This document shows, one piece after another, positions 7,599 to 15,547 of a DNA stretch of 47,437 nucleotides. The stretch comes from Enhydrobacter aerosaccus (GTDB lineage: Bacteria > Pseudomonadota > Alphaproteobacteria > Reyranellales > Reyranellaceae), in NCBI GenBank assembly GCA_903832005.1, contig CAIKZO010000023.1:1-47437 (forward strand), read 5' to 3'. The position numbers and the translations under genes are program-made. The number at the start of each line of letters is the position of its first letter. Position 1 is the stretch's first letter. The notes below the pieces were generated by a model that searched no databases, was not told where the DNA came from, and saw only the letters and a list, made by a program, of their open reading frames with translations.

Positions 7599-9134
7599 AT
7601 GGCGCGTATCGCTGTGGGCGGCTTTCAACACGAGACCAATACTTTCGCGCCGCAGCAGGCGACATGGGACGACTTCGTCCGCGCCGACGCCTGGCCCGGC
7701 CTCCTGCACGGGCCGGAGATGATCGCCAGCGTCGAGGGCTTCAACATCCCGATCGCGGGCGCGGTGAAGCGATTGAAAGAGCTCGGCCACGAGATCGTGC
7801 CGCTGGCCTGGGCCTCGGCGCCGCCGGCGTCCTACGTCACTGAAGATGCCTACGAGCGGATGTGGAAGCTGTTTGACGGGGACCTTCGTTCGCAGGGGCC
7901 GTTCGACGCGATCTACCTCGACCTGCACGGCGCGATGGTCGCCGAGAACACCGAGGACGGCGAAGGCGAATTGATGCGCCGCATCCGCGGCATCGTCGGC
8001 AACGATCTGCCGATCGTGGCGAGCCTCGACTATCACGCGAATTTGACGCCGGAGATGGCCAAGCTGGCGACCGCCATGGTGGGCTATCGCACCTATCCGC
8101 ATATCGACATGGCGGTGACCGGCAAGCGCGCGGTCGAGCTGCTCGACCGGCTGCTCAAGGAGAAGCGGCCGGTCTATCGCGCCTATCGTCAGCTCGACTT
8201 CCTCATCCCGCTGGTTTGGCAGTGCACCTTCATCGAGCCGGCCAAGAGCATCTTCGACCTCGTGGGCGAACTGGAAGCGGGCGAGAAGAGCCACAACCAG
8301 GGCATCGTTTCGGTCACCCACACGCCCGGCTTCCCACCGGCCGACATCGCCCAGTGCGGCCCCGCGCTCGTCGTCTACGGCCACGACAAGGAAGCCGTCG
8401 AAGCCGCGGCCGACAAGCTCGTGGCGACGGTGAAGGCGCAGGAGAAGGCCTTCGACGGCGAGTTGCTCGATCCCGATGCCGCCGTGCTGCGCGCGCTCGA
8501 ACTCGCGAAGAAAGCGAAGAAGCCAATCGTGCTGGCCGACGTACAGGACAATCCGGGTGCGGGCGGTACCTCCGACACGATCGGCCTGCTGGCGGCGATG
8601 ATGCGGCACAAGGCCAAGGGCGCGGTGATCGGCATGATCGTCGACGAGGGCGCGGCCAAAGCCGCCGCGGAAACCGGCGAAGGCAACATCATGCGCCGCG
8701 GAATCGGCGCGGTGGTGGGCTATGCCGGCGAGAAGCCGGTCGAAGCCGATTGGCGCGTGGTGAAGGTCGGCAACGGCGTCTTCACCGGCACCGGCCCGTT
8801 CTACGGCGGCGCCAAGTTCCAGATCGGCCCGATGGCGCTGGTCACCGACGAGGCGAGCGGCGTGTCCGCCGTGCTCGCCTGCCGGAGGGTGCAGGCGGCC
8901 GACCAGGAGATGTTCCGTCATGTCGGCGTCGAGCCGATCGAGGTGCCAATCCTCGGCCTGAAGTCGACGGTGCATTTCCGCGCCGACTTCCAGCCGATTG
9001 CCGAGACGATCCTGGTCGTGCAGTCGCCGGGCGCACACATCACCGATCCGATGGAGATGCCCTACAAGCACCTCCGCAAGGGCATCAGGCTGAAGCCGAT
9101 GGGTCCGGTGTGGGATGGCGGAAAGCTGGCCTGA
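7599..9134 (+). CDS. M81-family protein (MlrC / microcystinase C-like)
   Basis: 511 residues covering both MlrC domains. The N-terminal metal-binding part has GGFQHETNTF (His11, Glu12) and YLDLHGAM at about 105-112; the C-terminal domain has ADVQDNPGAGGTSD near 313-326. MlrC of sphingomonads hydrolyses linear microcystin fragments, but most homologues lie outside mlr clusters and their natural substrates are unknown; no mlrA, mlrB or mlrD is present here. ATG 7599 has GCGGGG upstream. The 3' end overlaps the convergent MFS gene by 50 bases, so antisense transcription between the two is likely. Confidence 0.88.
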   Translation: MARIAVGGFQHETNTFAPQQATWDDFVRADAWPGLLHGPEMIASVEGFNIPIAGAVKRLKELGHEIVPLAWASAPPASYVTEDAYERMWKLFDGDLRSQGPFDAIYLDLHGAMVAENTEDGEGELMRRIRGIVGNDLPIVASLDYHANLTPEMAKLATAMVGYRTYPHIDMAVTGKRAVELLDRLLKEKRPVYRAYRQLDFLIPLVWQCTFIEPAKSIFDLVGELEAGEKSHNQGIVSVTHTPGFPPADIAQCGPALVVYGHDKEAVEAAADKLVATVKAQEKAFDGELLDPDAAVLRALELAKKAKKPIVLADVQDNPGAGGTSDTIGLLAAMMRHKAKGAVIGMIVDEGAAKAAAETGEGNIMRRGIGAVVGYAGEKPVEADWRVVKVGNGVFTGTGPFYGGAKFQIGPMALVTDEASGVSAVLACRRVQAADQEMFRHVGVEPIEVPILGLKSTVHFRADFQPIAETILVVQSPGAHITDPMEMPYKHLRKGIRLKPMGPVWDGGKLA

Positions 9135-10282
9135 GGGCGGCGACCAGCGGAATGGTGAGAAGGGCGAGCACGCCGACGCCGATCAGCGCCGGCACGAGCC
9201 CGATCGCATCGCCCAGCAGGCCGAACAGGAACGGGCTGCTGGCGCCGGCGACCGAACCGCCGGTGTAGAACACGGCGAAGGCGTGGGTGCGGCGCTCGGC
9301 CGTCACGAACTCCGGGATGGTGCCGTAGAGCACCGACGAGGTGCCGTTCAGCATCAGCCCGACCACGGGCAGGAGCGTCATCGTCCAGCCGAGCGAGAGC
9401 GGCAGGATCGCCAGGATCAGGACCGTTGTCGCGGCCTCGGTCGACACCACCGACAGCACGACGCCCAGCCGCGCGCCCAGCCAGCCCATCGCCAGTTTGC
9501 CGGTGGCGCCGCCGGCAAAGAGCAGCGATAGCGCCAGGCCGATGGCCGGCAGGTCGGCGCCTTTGTTCTGCAGCAGGAATGGCAGGAAGATCAGGAAACC
9601 GCTGCGCACCGCACTGTCGGAAACATGGATGCAGAACAGCAACCAGAAGGCCCACGGCCGGTCGTGACCCGCTGCCGAGTTGCCCTTGCTTTCCTTCGCG
9701 CGCATCTCCGCGGACTGCAGGCTGGCGAAGATCATGCCCGCGCCGAGTACTGCGATGGCCGCCGTCATCAGCATCGCGTGGCGCCAGCCGAGCGACGCCG
9801 CGATCAGGGCGAACAGCGCAGGCAGCGCCACCTTGCCGACATCGCCGGTGAAATTGTAGGTGCCGAGCGCGCCGCGCGAACGCAGGCCGGGAAACGCGCC
9901 GGCCACGAGGGTGGAGGCGATCGGGTGCTGCGTGCTGCCGCCGAGGCCCGCGAGCAACAGCCCGGCGATCACGCCGTAGAGAAGAGCCCGTGAGTCCGGC
10001 CAGCCCATAACCGACGCCGACCAGGATCGTGCCGAGCACCAGGACCTTCACCCCGCCGATATGCTTGGCGAGCCAGCCGGAGGGGATTTGTCCACTGGCC
10101 ATTGCGCCGGAGTAGACGGCCTTCAGCGCGCCGATCGCGGCATAGCTCAGGCCGAACTGGGCCTGCAGGAGGGGATAGAGAACATTGAGAAGGTCGGTGA
10201 AGCCATCATGCAGCGCGTGCGCCCCACCACAGACCACGAGGGTCTTGCGACCTGACGCGGGAGGGGCGGCAGTAACTGTCAT
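9085..10282 (-). pseudogene. MFS transporter, disrupted by a frameshift near 9985-9990
   Basis: Two minus-strand frames together make one ~400-residue major facilitator. The first (ATG at 10282) gives about 99 residues through GWLAKHIGGVKVLVLG and GVGYGLAGLTG, the first three membrane segments. The rest (SRALLYGVIAGLLLAGLGG to the TGA at 9085) is in another frame. Dropping one base from the CCC at 9987-9989 joins them as AGLT-ALLYGV, restoring a normal MFS. As written, frame one continues as arginine-rich nonsense to 9062. This may be a true mutation or a sequencing error. It follows the lipoprotein gene at 10298 by 15 bases. Substrate unknown. Confidence 0.75.
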
Positions 10283-10297
10283 GATACTGTCACATTA

Positions 10298-10789
10298 CTA
10301 GCGGCCCGGCATCTGGTCGAACCAAAAAGCGATCTGCTGCTGGAAATCGCTCTCGGCGAAGGCGGTGTCGGTGATGAACTGCGGGCTCCCGTTGCGCGGA
10401 TAGCGCACACTGGTGAAGCGCGTGAACTTGGTATCGCAGTGGTGGAAGATCAGCGTATCGCCCTGTTTGCGATGCAGGACGAATTCATGGACGCTGCGGA
10501 AACCGACAAGGCTGATGACGTAGCGGCCGTCGCGGCCATCCATGCCGATTTGCTTCACCGGGATATCACGGCCGCCGTTGACCAGGCCCATCACGGCGAA
10601 GGCTTCGGGCGCCATCATGGCGTCGCGCCCGTCGCTCTGCAGCCAGCGCACCATACGGTCGCCGCGCGGCGTGAGCGTGTAGCGCTTTTTCGGGGCGAAC
10701 ATGTCGGCGCAGGCGCCGGCCGACAGGGCCAGCGGGACGATGGCAGCGACGCGGAGAAACGAACGCCGATCGAGACTACGCTTTGTCAA
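10298..10789 (-). CDS. Hypothetical Tat-type lipoprotein
   Basis: 163 residues if started at the TTG at 10789, nine bases after GGAAGGA; no ATG gives the full signal sequence. The N-terminus contains SLDRRSFLRVAAIVPLALS, a twin-arginine motif with hydrophobic core, then LSAGAC, a possible lipobox. The mature region (YTLTPRGDRMVRWLQSDG, then YVISLVGFRSVHEFVLHRKQGDTLIFHHCDT) matches no family I recognise. It lies between hisI (four bases upstream) and the broken MFS gene on the same strand. Export through Tat suggests folding or cofactor loading before export, but this is inference. Confidence 0.6.
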   Translation of the reverse strand: MTKRSLDRRSFLRVAAIVPLALSAGACADMFAPKKRYTLTPRGDRMVRWLQSDGRDAMMAPEAFAVMGLVNGGRDIPVKQIGMDGRDGRYVISLVGFRSVHEFVLHRKQGDTLIFHHCDTKFTRFTSVRYPRNGSPQFITDTAFAESDFQQQIAFWFDQMPGR

Positions 10790-10793
10790 AAAC

Positions 10794-11216
10794 TCAATCC
10801 TTCCCGAGTGTGGCCATGTCGACCTGCACCGGCGCGATCTCCTCGAGGGCGCCGTCCCGGATCGCCCGGAAGAAGCAGTTGTGGCGTCCGGTGTGGCAGG
10901 CAACACCGGTCTGCTCGACCAGCATCAGCACCGTGTCGCCATCGCAATCTATACGGAAATCGACCAGCGACTGGATGTGACCTGACGTATCGCCCTTGCG
11001 CCAGGGCGCCTTGCGCGAGCGCGACCAATAGCAGGCGCGGCCGGTCTTCATCGTCTCGATAACCGCGGCGCGGTCCATCCAGGCCATCATCAACACCTCG
11101 CCGGTGTCGTGCTGTTGGGCGATGGCGGGGACGAGGCCCTGCGAATCGAAGCGCACCTCGGCCAGCAAGGCCTCGATCGCGGCAGGGGGATAGGTGGTGG
11201 CAACCCGGTCAGGCAT
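10794..11216 (-). CDS. hisI: Phosphoribosyl-AMP cyclohydrolase (HisI)
   Basis: 140 residues. HisI opens the adenine ring of phosphoribosyl-AMP, the third step of histidine synthesis, in the cytoplasm. The family signature is complete: EVLMMAWMD, YWSRSRK, WRKGDTSGHIQ, the magnesium-binding DCDGD and the zinc-ligand region GVACHTGRHNCFF. It is the stand-alone cyclohydrolase without the HisE domain, as usual in alphaproteobacteria. ATG 11216 is preferred over 11228 because GAGG lies six bases before it. It is divergent from the Zur-like gene across 66 bases, and no other his genes are nearby. Confidence 0.93.
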   Translation of the reverse strand: MPDRVATTYPPAAIEALLAEVRFDSQGLVPAIAQQHDTGEVLMMAWMDRAAVIETMKTGRACYWSRSRKAPWRKGDTSGHIQSLVDFRIDCDGDTVLMLVEQTGVACHTGRHNCFFRAIRDGALEEIAPVQVDMATLGKD

Positions 11217-11218
11217 GC

Positions 11219-11248
11219 TTGGCCTCATTGCGGAACGGGGCGTATAAT
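11219..11248 (+). promoter_or_regulatory. Likely sigma-70 promoter of the Fur/Zur gene, with an inverted repeat around its -10
   Basis: TTGGCC at 11219-11224 and a perfect TATAAT at 11243-11248 are separated by 18 bases. The -10 hexamer is flanked by GGGCG and CGCCC (11238-11253), a 5-bp inverted repeat centred on the hexamer, a good position for a repressor site. The element lies in the 66-bp gap between hisI and the regulator, 35 bases before the GTG start. Regulation by the adjacent protein is inference only. Confidence 0.5.
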
Positions 11249-11282
11249 CGCCCGGTAACTGCTTGGCAAATCGGGAATTTCC

Positions 11283-11765
11283 GTGAAGAAACCGGCCACA
11301 GCCGCCACGACCCATCACGATCACGAGCACTGCGTCGAGGATGCCGTCGCCGCCGCCGAGAAACTGTGCGAGGCGAAAGGGCTGCGCTTCACGCCGCTGC
11401 GCCGCCGCGTGCTCGAGCTGGTCTGGTCGAGCCACAAGCCGGTCGGTGCCTATGCGCTGCTCGACAGCCTGCGCAGCGAGGATCTCGGCTCCGCGCCGCC
11501 CACCGTCTATCGCGCGCTCGACTTCCTGATCGAGAACGGTCTGATCCATCGCATCGAGCGCATGAATGCGTTCGTGGGATGCAGCCATCCCGGCGAGCAG
11601 CATCGCGGCTTCTTCCTGATCTGCGGCGAGTGCGGCAATGCCGAGGAACTGGAAGGCGAGGGTGTCGCCGATTCGATCGCCGCCTCCGCCACCCGCCACG
11701 GCTTCGCCGCCCGCGACATGACCCTCGAGGTCACCGGCACCTGCGCGGAGTGCCAGCGCGTCTAG
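11283..11765 (+). CDS. zur: Fur-family metalloregulator, Zur-like
   Basis: 160 residues from a GTG start. The winged-helix region contains GLRFTPLRRRVLELVWSSHKPVGAYALL and PPTVYRALDFLIENGLIHRIE, typical of the Fur family. The structural zinc site is formed by ICGECG (near residue 113) and the C-terminal CAEC. The His-rich N-terminus (THHDHEHC) is common in Zur proteins and may bind metal. Zur represses zinc-uptake genes when zinc-loaded; Fur, Mur and Irr relatives cannot be fully excluded, but pairs of CxxC plus FVGCSHPGEQHRGFF favour Zur. No znuABC is in the window. hisI, a zinc enzyme, is divergent. Confidence 0.82.
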   Translation: MKKPATAATTHHDHEHCVEDAVAAAEKLCEAKGLRFTPLRRRVLELVWSSHKPVGAYALLDSLRSEDLGSAPPTVYRALDFLIENGLIHRIERMNAFVGCSHPGEQHRGFFLICGECGNAEELEGEGVADSIAASATRHGFAARDMTLEVTGTCAECQRV

Positions 11766-11782
11766 AGTCCGCGCCTGATGCG

Positions 11783-12976
11783 TTAGGTGTTGTGCGCCCG
11801 GTTGAGGCGCTCGAAGCCTTCGGCAAGATCGGCCTTCAGGTCCTCGACATCCTCGAGTCCGATATGGACGCGCAGGATTTGCTTGTCCTTCGGCCATGGC
11901 ACGGCAGTACGATAGCTGTCGGGATGGGCCGGGATCATCAGGCTCTCGTAGCCGCCCCAGGAGGCGCCCATACCGAAGATGTCCATGCCGTCGAGCATCG
12001 CGGCCAGCGCGTTCTTGCTGTAGCCGTCCTTCAAGGTGAAGGAGAACAGACCCGAGGCGCCCTTGAACTGCTTCTTCCAGTTCTCGTGGCCGGGGCAGTC
12101 CGGCAATGCCGGATGCAACACCTTGTCGACCTCGGGCCGGGTCTTCAGCCAGTTCGCGATGTGGATGCCGCTCTTCTCGTGATGGCGTAGGCGGATGCCC
12201 ATGGTGCGCAAGCCGCGCAGAGCGAGATAGCAATCGTCGGGCGCGGCATGGAAGCCGAAGCTCTGACACGCCGTCTTGGCGATCTCGAACATCGGACGAT
12301 CGACGCAGGAGATGAGGCCCATCATCGCGTCGGAGTGACCGACGATGTACTTGGTGCCGGCGTGGATCGACAGGTCGCAGCCATGGTCGAACGGCCGGAA
12401 GTAGAGCGGCGTTGCCCAGGTGTTGTCGATCAGCACAGCCGCGCCATGCTTCTTGGCGACGGCGGCGATCGCATCGACGTCCTGCACTTCGAAGGTCTGC
12501 GAACCCGGCGCTTCGAGATAGACGACCTTGGTGTTGGGCTGGATCAGCTTCTCGATGCCGGCGCCGATCATTGGGTCGAAGAACGTGGTCTCGACGCCGA
12601 AGCCCTTGAGCGTCGTGTTGGCGAAGCGGCGCGCGGGACCGTAGGCGTTGTCGGTGATCAGCAGGTGATCGCCCGTCTTCAGGAAGCCCACGATGGCGCC
12701 GGTGACGGCGGCGAGGCCGGACTGCACGGCGATCGAGCGGTGCGCGCCTTCGATGGCGGCGACGGCGTCCTCGAGCGCCTTCTGCGTCGGCGTGCCGTTG
12801 CGGCCGTAGCCGAAGCCTTCGAACGGGATGCGGTTCTCGAACTTCGCCATGGTCGGCGAGAGGATCGTGGACGCATGATAAACGGGTGGATTGACGATGC
12901 CGAAGTTGTTGTCGGGATCGCGGCCGGCAACGGCCAAAATCGTGTCGGGCTTGGTATAAGTTTTCTTAGATGTCAT
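11783..12976 (-). CDS. metC: Cystathionine beta-lyase (MetC-type PLP enzyme)
   Basis: 397 residues of the Cys/Met-metabolism PLP family. The PLP lysine is Lys209 in SIHAGTKYIVGHSD. Other family marks are GYGRNGTPTQKALEDAVAAIEG near residue 56, SGLAAVTGAI, and the C-terminal LRVHIGLEDVEDLKADLAEGF. It splits cystathionine to homocysteine, pyruvate and ammonia in methionine synthesis. Length and motifs match the alphaproteobacterial MetC group; cystathionine gamma-synthase or a cysteine desulfhydrase activity cannot be ruled out from sequence. It ends 18 bases from the convergent zur stop and lies 66 bases downstream of sseA on the same strand. Confidence 0.85.
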   Translation of the reverse strand: MTSKKTYTKPDTILAVAGRDPDNNFGIVNPPVYHASTILSPTMAKFENRIPFEGFGYGRNGTPTQKALEDAVAAIEGAHRSIAVQSGLAAVTGAIVGFLKTGDHLLITDNAYGPARRFANTTLKGFGVETTFFDPMIGAGIEKLIQPNTKVVYLEAPGSQTFEVQDVDAIAAVAKKHGAAVLIDNTWATPLYFRPFDHGCDLSIHAGTKYIVGHSDAMMGLISCVDRPMFEIAKTACQSFGFHAAPDDCYLALRGLRTMGIRLRHHEKSGIHIANWLKTRPEVDKVLHPALPDCPGHENWKKQFKGASGLFSFTLKDGYSKNALAAMLDGMDIFGMGASWGGYESLMIPAHPDSYRTAVPWPKDKQILRVHIGLEDVEDLKADLAEGFERLNRAHNT

Positions 12977-13042
12977 GCCGTCGACTATGGCACAGCCGCG
13001 AGGCCGGCGGCCAGCTACACGTCCAACCGATGTGCGAACGGC

Positions 13043-13909
13043 TCAGGCGGCTCGGGCACCCGTAACGATCGGCGTGTCGGCACGGCCGCCCCATTCGGTC
13101 CACGACCCATCGTAGATCGCCGCATCTGGCGCGCCGGTGAGATAGAGGCCGAGCGCCACCACGCACGCCGTCACGCCGGAGCCGCAGCTCGCCGTGACCT
13201 TCTTCGACGGATCGATGCCGGATGCCGCGATGCTCGCCTTGAGTTCGTCCGACGGCCGCATGGTGCCGGTCTTCGGATCGATCAGCTCGTTGTAGGGAAT
13301 GTTGAACGCGCCCGGCATGTGGCCGACGCGCAGGCCGGCACGCGCCTCCGGCACCTCGCCGCGGAAGCGATTGGCGGCGCGGGCGTCGACGACCTGCTCG
13401 ATCTTGCTGGTGAGGAGCGACTTCACATCGTCGATCGAGCGCACCAGGGATTTGTCGAAGTGCGGCGTGAAGGGCTTGGCGCGCGCTACGGTCACGGCAT
13501 CGGTGACGGGCCGGCCTTCGGCCATCCACTTCGGCAAACCGCCGTCGAGGATTGCCACGTCCTTGTAGCCCATGGCGCGGAACATCCACCAGACGCGGCA
13601 GGCGCCGGTCATCGGCGTGGTGTCGTAGACGACGATCTTGTTGCCGTTGCCGAGCCCGAGCGCGCTGACCTGGGCCGCGAACTGTTCGGGCGAGGGCAGC
13701 ATGTGCGGCAGCGGGTTCGACTTGTCAGCGATCACGTCGATGTCGAAATACATCGCGCCCTCGATGTGCTGGGCGGCGAACTCAGCCTTCGGATCGCGCT
13801 TCTGGGCGGGCAGGTAGAACGAGGCATCGACGATGCGGACGTCGGGAGCCGAAAGATGATTGGCCAGCCACTCGGTGCTGACGAGGGCGTCGGGGCGTGC
13901 GTAGGTCAT
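13043..13909 (-). CDS. sseA: 3-Mercaptopyruvate sulfurtransferase (two-rhodanese protein)
   Basis: 288 residues with two rhodanese domains. The first (about 1-140, with IVDASFYLPAQ and HIEGAMYFDID) lacks a catalytic cysteine, as usual. The second carries the active loop ASCGSGVTACV with Cys242. CGSGVTA is the mercaptopyruvate sulfurtransferase loop, in contrast to the CRxGxx loops of thiosulfate sulfurtransferases. The enzyme moves sulfur from 3-mercaptopyruvate to thiols or cyanide. ATG 13909 has AAGGGA upstream, 11 bases after the alaX stop. Placement between alaX and metC, with cysK further upstream, fits cysteine metabolism. Confidence 0.9.
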   Translation of the reverse strand: MTYARPDALVSTEWLANHLSAPDVRIVDASFYLPAQKRDPKAEFAAQHIEGAMYFDIDVIADKSNPLPHMLPSPEQFAAQVSALGLGNGNKIVVYDTTPMTGACRVWWMFRAMGYKDVAILDGGLPKWMAEGRPVTDAVTVARAKPFTPHFDKSLVRSIDDVKSLLTSKIEQVVDARAANRFRGEVPEARAGLRVGHMPGAFNIPYNELIDPKTGTMRPSDELKASIAASGIDPSKKVTASCGSGVTACVVALGLYLTGAPDAAIYDGSWTEWGGRADTPIVTGARAA

Positions 13910-13920
13910 GGTGTTTCCCT

Positions 13921-14622
13921 TCAGGCCAGCGCGATGATGAAGCGCCGGTTCATCTTTCCCTTGTTCTCGACCTTGGTGCACTCGACCCGGCCGATCTCGG
14001 CGGTGCGGGCGACATGCGTGCCGCCACAGGCCTGCAAGTCGACGCCTTCGATGGCGAGCAGGCGGATACGGCCCGCGCCCATCGGCGGGCGCACGCTCAT
14101 GGTCTTCACCAGCTCGGGCCGCGCGTTCAGCTCGTCGTCGGTGATCCACTGCGGTACGACCGGATGATCGGTGGCGAGGACCTTGTTGATCTCCTCGGTC
14201 ACCCATTCCTTGGTCGGCACCTCGCCCTCGAGGTTGAAGTCGAGCCGGCTCTTGTCGGCGCCCACCTGGCCGCCGGTGACGCTGCCTTTGATGATCGAGG
14301 ACATGACGTGCATCGCGGTATGCATGCGCATGTGCTTGTAGCGCCGCTCCCAGTCGAGCTCGACCTGGACCTTCGTGCCGACCGCGGGCTTTGGCGCGTC
14401 GGGAGCGAGGACGTGCAGCACGTCGCCGCCGTCGGCCTTCAGCGAATCGACGATCTTGGCCTCGCCGCCGTCCCAGCGCAGCACCCCGGTGTCACCGGGC
14501 TGACCGCCGCCAGTGGGATAGAAGATGGTGCGATCGAGCCGCACGCCGCGCTCGTCCTGCGCGGTGACGGTTGCGTCCGCCTGTTTCAGATAGGAATCCT
14601 GCCGGAAGAGTTCTTCGACCAT
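13921..14622 (-). CDS. alaX: Alanyl-tRNA editing protein (AlaX)
   Basis: 233 residues related to the second (editing) domain of alanyl-tRNA synthetase. Zinc-ligand motifs HTAMH (near residues 100-104) and CGGTH (near 199-203) are both present, and the TIFYPTGGGQPGDTG segment is the N-terminal hallmark. Free AlaX proteins deacylate Ser- or Gly-mischarged tRNA-Ala. The length fits AlaX-M/L types without the C-Ala extension. ATG 14622 lies nine bases after the rbsK-like stop, and the ribosome site is weak, so coupling to the upstream gene is likely. Association with cysteine and serine metabolism may reflect serine flux. Confidence 0.88.
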   Translation of the reverse strand: MVEELFRQDSYLKQADATVTAQDERGVRLDRTIFYPTGGGQPGDTGVLRWDGGEAKIVDSLKADGGDVLHVLAPDAPKPAVGTKVQVELDWERRYKHMRMHTAMHVMSSIIKGSVTGGQVGADKSRLDFNLEGEVPTKEWVTEEINKVLATDHPVVPQWITDDELNARPELVKTMSVRPPMGAGRIRLLAIEGVDLQACGGTHVARTAEIGRVECTKVENKGKMNRRFIIALA

Positions 14623-14631
14623 GGAGGGGAT

Positions 14632-15537
14632 TTAGGCCCTCGCCAGACGCGCCGCAACTTTCCTCGGCGAGGGCATGGACGGTGTGGCCCCCAGCCGCTC
14701 GACGGAACAGGACGCCGCGGCATTGGCATAGCGTGCCGCGTCGAGAAGGCTTTCACCGGCCGACAGCCGGGCCGCGAGAGCTCCTACAAAGCAATCGCCC
14801 GCACCCGTGGTGTCGACAACCTTGACCTTGTAGGCCGGCAGCGCGGTGACGCCTTCCGGTGAGACGACGATCAAACCACGCGCACCCAAGGTGGCGATGA
14901 CGGTGCTTGCGCCCAGTTTTCGGCACGCCGCGACGATAGAGCTCTGCGAACTCTTCGCGGTGATCCGGGTGCCTGTCGCCTGCGCGAGTTCGATCTCGTT
15001 CAGTACGGCGATTTCGACCAGCTTCAGCAAGCGGGCCGGGTGCGGAATCATCGGCGCGAGGTTGAGGATGGTCCGTGCGCCCGCCGCGCGCGCCTTACGC
15101 AGCAGCGCCTCGGTCGTGGCGACCGGAACTTCGAACTGCGCCACCCAGATGTCGCCGCGGCGCGGCGCGCGGCGGACCATCGCCGGCTTGAAGCGGCCAT
15201 TGGCGCCGGCCGCACCGGTGATGGCGTTGTCTCCTTCGGCGACCTGGATCAATGCGACACCCGTCGAGCTGCCGGCGATGACCTTCACGCCGGAATTGTC
15301 GACGCCGTTGCGCTTCAGCACGCCACGCAGTTCATGACCGAAGGCATCGTCACCGACGGCGCCCAGCATGGCTGTCTTCGCCCCGAGCCTCGCCGCGGCG
15401 ATCGCCTGGTTGGAGCCTTTGCCGCCGGGCAACAGCGACACCGTGGCGTCGAGGATCGTTTCGCCGGCCACAGGACGGCGGGCGCTTTGGGCAATCACAT
15501 CCATGTTGAGGCTGCCGCAGACGACGACTTGGCTCAT
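14632..15537 (-). CDS. Ribokinase-family (PfkB) sugar kinase
   Basis: 301 residues. N-terminal VVVCGSLNMDVIAQ, the LPGGKGSNQAIAAARLG signature, and the C-terminal DTTGAGDCFVGAL with catalytic Asp248 are all present, matching ribokinase (ribose to ribose-5-phosphate with ATP). No ribose ABC transporter, RbsD or LacI regulator is adjacent, so the true substrate could be another nucleoside or sugar. It lies between cysK (10 bases upstream) and alaX (nine bases downstream) in a five-gene minus-strand array. Family call is firm; the rbsK name is not, and is left blank. Confidence 0.85.
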   Translation of the reverse strand: MSQVVVCGSLNMDVIAQSARRPVAGETILDATVSLLPGGKGSNQAIAAARLGAKTAMLGAVGDDAFGHELRGVLKRNGVDNSGVKVIAGSSTGVALIQVAEGDNAITGAAGANGRFKPAMVRRAPRRGDIWVAQFEVPVATTEALLRKARAAGARTILNLAPMIPHPARLLKLVEIAVLNEIELAQATGTRITAKSSQSSIVAACRKLGASTVIATLGARGLIVVSPEGVTALPAYKVKVVDTTGAGDCFVGALAARLSAGESLLDAARYANAAASCSVERLGATPSMPSPRKVAARLARA

Positions 15538-15547
15538 CGCTGAAGGC

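Noticed and set aside
7218..9071. 617-codon minus-strand frame continuing from the lipoprotein gene
   Set aside because: Upstream of 7550 it is antisense to the M81 gene and shows no family features; only the last 110 codons are kept.
7599..9134. Microcystin degradation (mlr) cluster
   Set aside because: The M81 protein is MlrC-like, but mlrA, mlrB and mlrD are missing, and most MlrC homologues occur outside such clusters.
12977..13042. SAM riboswitch before metC
   Set aside because: Only 66 bases separate the genes, and no SAM-II or SAM/SAH consensus or pseudoknot could be recognised.
12248..14167. 639-codon open frame on the plus strand opposite metC and sseA
   Set aside because: It is antisense to two genes with intact catalytic motifs and has Arg/Asp/His-rich composition typical of high-GC shadow frames.
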